Below are positions 4,888 through 5,082 of a stretch of 5,082 bases of DNA, piece by piece. The position numbers and the translations under genes were made by a program. A model generated the notes under the pieces. That model made no database searches. It was not told the DNA's origin and worked only from the letters and a program-made list of their open reading frames with translations. Within the stretch, counting starts at the first letter, position 1. Each line of letters starts with the position of its first letter. The stretch is from Chloroflexota bacterium (lineage in GTDB: Bacteria > Chloroflexota > UBA5177 > JANWHV01). Location: positions 1 through 5,082 of the forward strand of contig JANWHO010000086.1 of the NCBI GenBank assembly GCA_025450375.1, written 5' to 3'.

Positions 4888-5082
4888 TCACATGGTTGGC
4901 ATCACCTGGCCGCAGGCCACCGAAGCCTCCAGGCCGAGCCCTTGGTGGACATTGATATACCAGTTGTCCGAGGAGATGGTCTTCGAGTGAATCGTGGCGT
5001 GGATAATTCCGATGCCCTGGGCATTCGCCCGGAGGTTCGGTAACTCGAACGCTATGGGTCCCTTGGCATTACAGGATGAGCC
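4888..5082 (-). CDS. Secreted Cu/Zn-superoxide-dismutase-like (or CHRD-like) protein, C-terminal end only
   Basis: Partial: the frame is open through the right edge, and 64 C-terminal residues are visible before TGA 4890-4888. The visible part shows GSSCNAKGPIAFELPNL (1-17 of the fragment), then SSDNWYINVHQGLGL (37-51) and VACGQV (55-60). This pattern, a cysteine in a G-x-x-C-x-x-x-GP-x-x-F-x-L-P-x-L context, then W/Y-x-INVHQG, then ACG near the end, is what I know from small exported bacterial proteins with a Cu/Zn-SOD-like fold or CHRD domain. C4 and C57 of the fragment sit where Cu/Zn-SOD has its disulfide, which suggests an extracytoplasmic location; any signal peptide and the expected histidine motif lie outside the window. 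Enzymatic activity cannot be judged, and many relatives lack the full metal site. Confidence 0.65.
   Translation of the reverse strand, partial: GSSCNAKGPIAFELPNLRANAQGIGIIHATIHSKTISSDNWYINVHQGLGLEASVACGQVMPTM

Noticed and set aside
4783..5043. + strand 86-codon frame opposite the microprotein and SOD-like gene
   Set aside because: It crosses the strong hairpin and lies antisense to the recognisable SOD-like C-terminus; no ribosome binding site and a low-complexity composition.

Overview
The window is GC-rich bacterial chromosomal DNA. Most of it (about 1-4233, + strand) is the accessory and maturation end of an aerobic carbon monoxide dehydrogenase-type (CoxL-family) molybdenum hydroxylase operon. 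The flanking structural genes for the large and small subunits are not in view. I cannot fix the taxon from sequence alone. The high GC, the gene order FAD subunit - coxD - coxE - short XdhC - long XdhC - MocA-like, and the secreted Cu/Zn-SOD-like protein next door would fit Chloroflexota (Thermomicrobia-like) or Actinobacteriota; this is inference.

Layout, + strand: the C-terminal end of a CoxM-like FAD-binding subunit (2-202); coxD, a MoxR-type AAA+ ATPase (208-1158); coxE, a von Willebrand A protein with an intact metal-ion site (1167-2435); an 88-base gap with a small inverted repeat and a strong ribosome binding site; a stand-alone XdhC/CoxI N-terminal domain protein (2524-2835); a longer XdhC-family protein with a Rossmann C-terminal domain (2879-3646); and, overlapping it by four bases, a MocA/MobA-like molybdopterin nucleotidyltransferase (3643-4233). 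The functions complement each other: MocA-like makes the dinucleotide form of the molybdenum cofactor, XdhC proteins bind and hand over (and in known cases help sulfurate) that cofactor, and CoxD with CoxE mature the active-site cluster of the apoenzyme.

Layout, - strand: converging on the cox operon is a second set of genes read right to left. It holds the C-terminal end of an exported Cu/Zn-superoxide-dismutase-like or CHRD-like protein (5082-4888), a very strong GC-rich hairpin (4843-4876), a 27-residue single-pass membrane microprotein with an excellent ribosome binding site (4790-4707), another hairpin region (4658-4691), and a weakly supported 81-residue hypothetical protein (4581-4336). 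An imperfect hairpin at 4238-4273 lies between the convergent gene ends and could stop transcription from the cox side.

I do not see a phage, transposon, CRISPR array, tRNA or rRNA. The most unusual items are the pair of XdhC proteins in which only the short one keeps the family's conserved cysteine motifs, and the unlisted 27-residue membrane peptide with its flanking hairpins.
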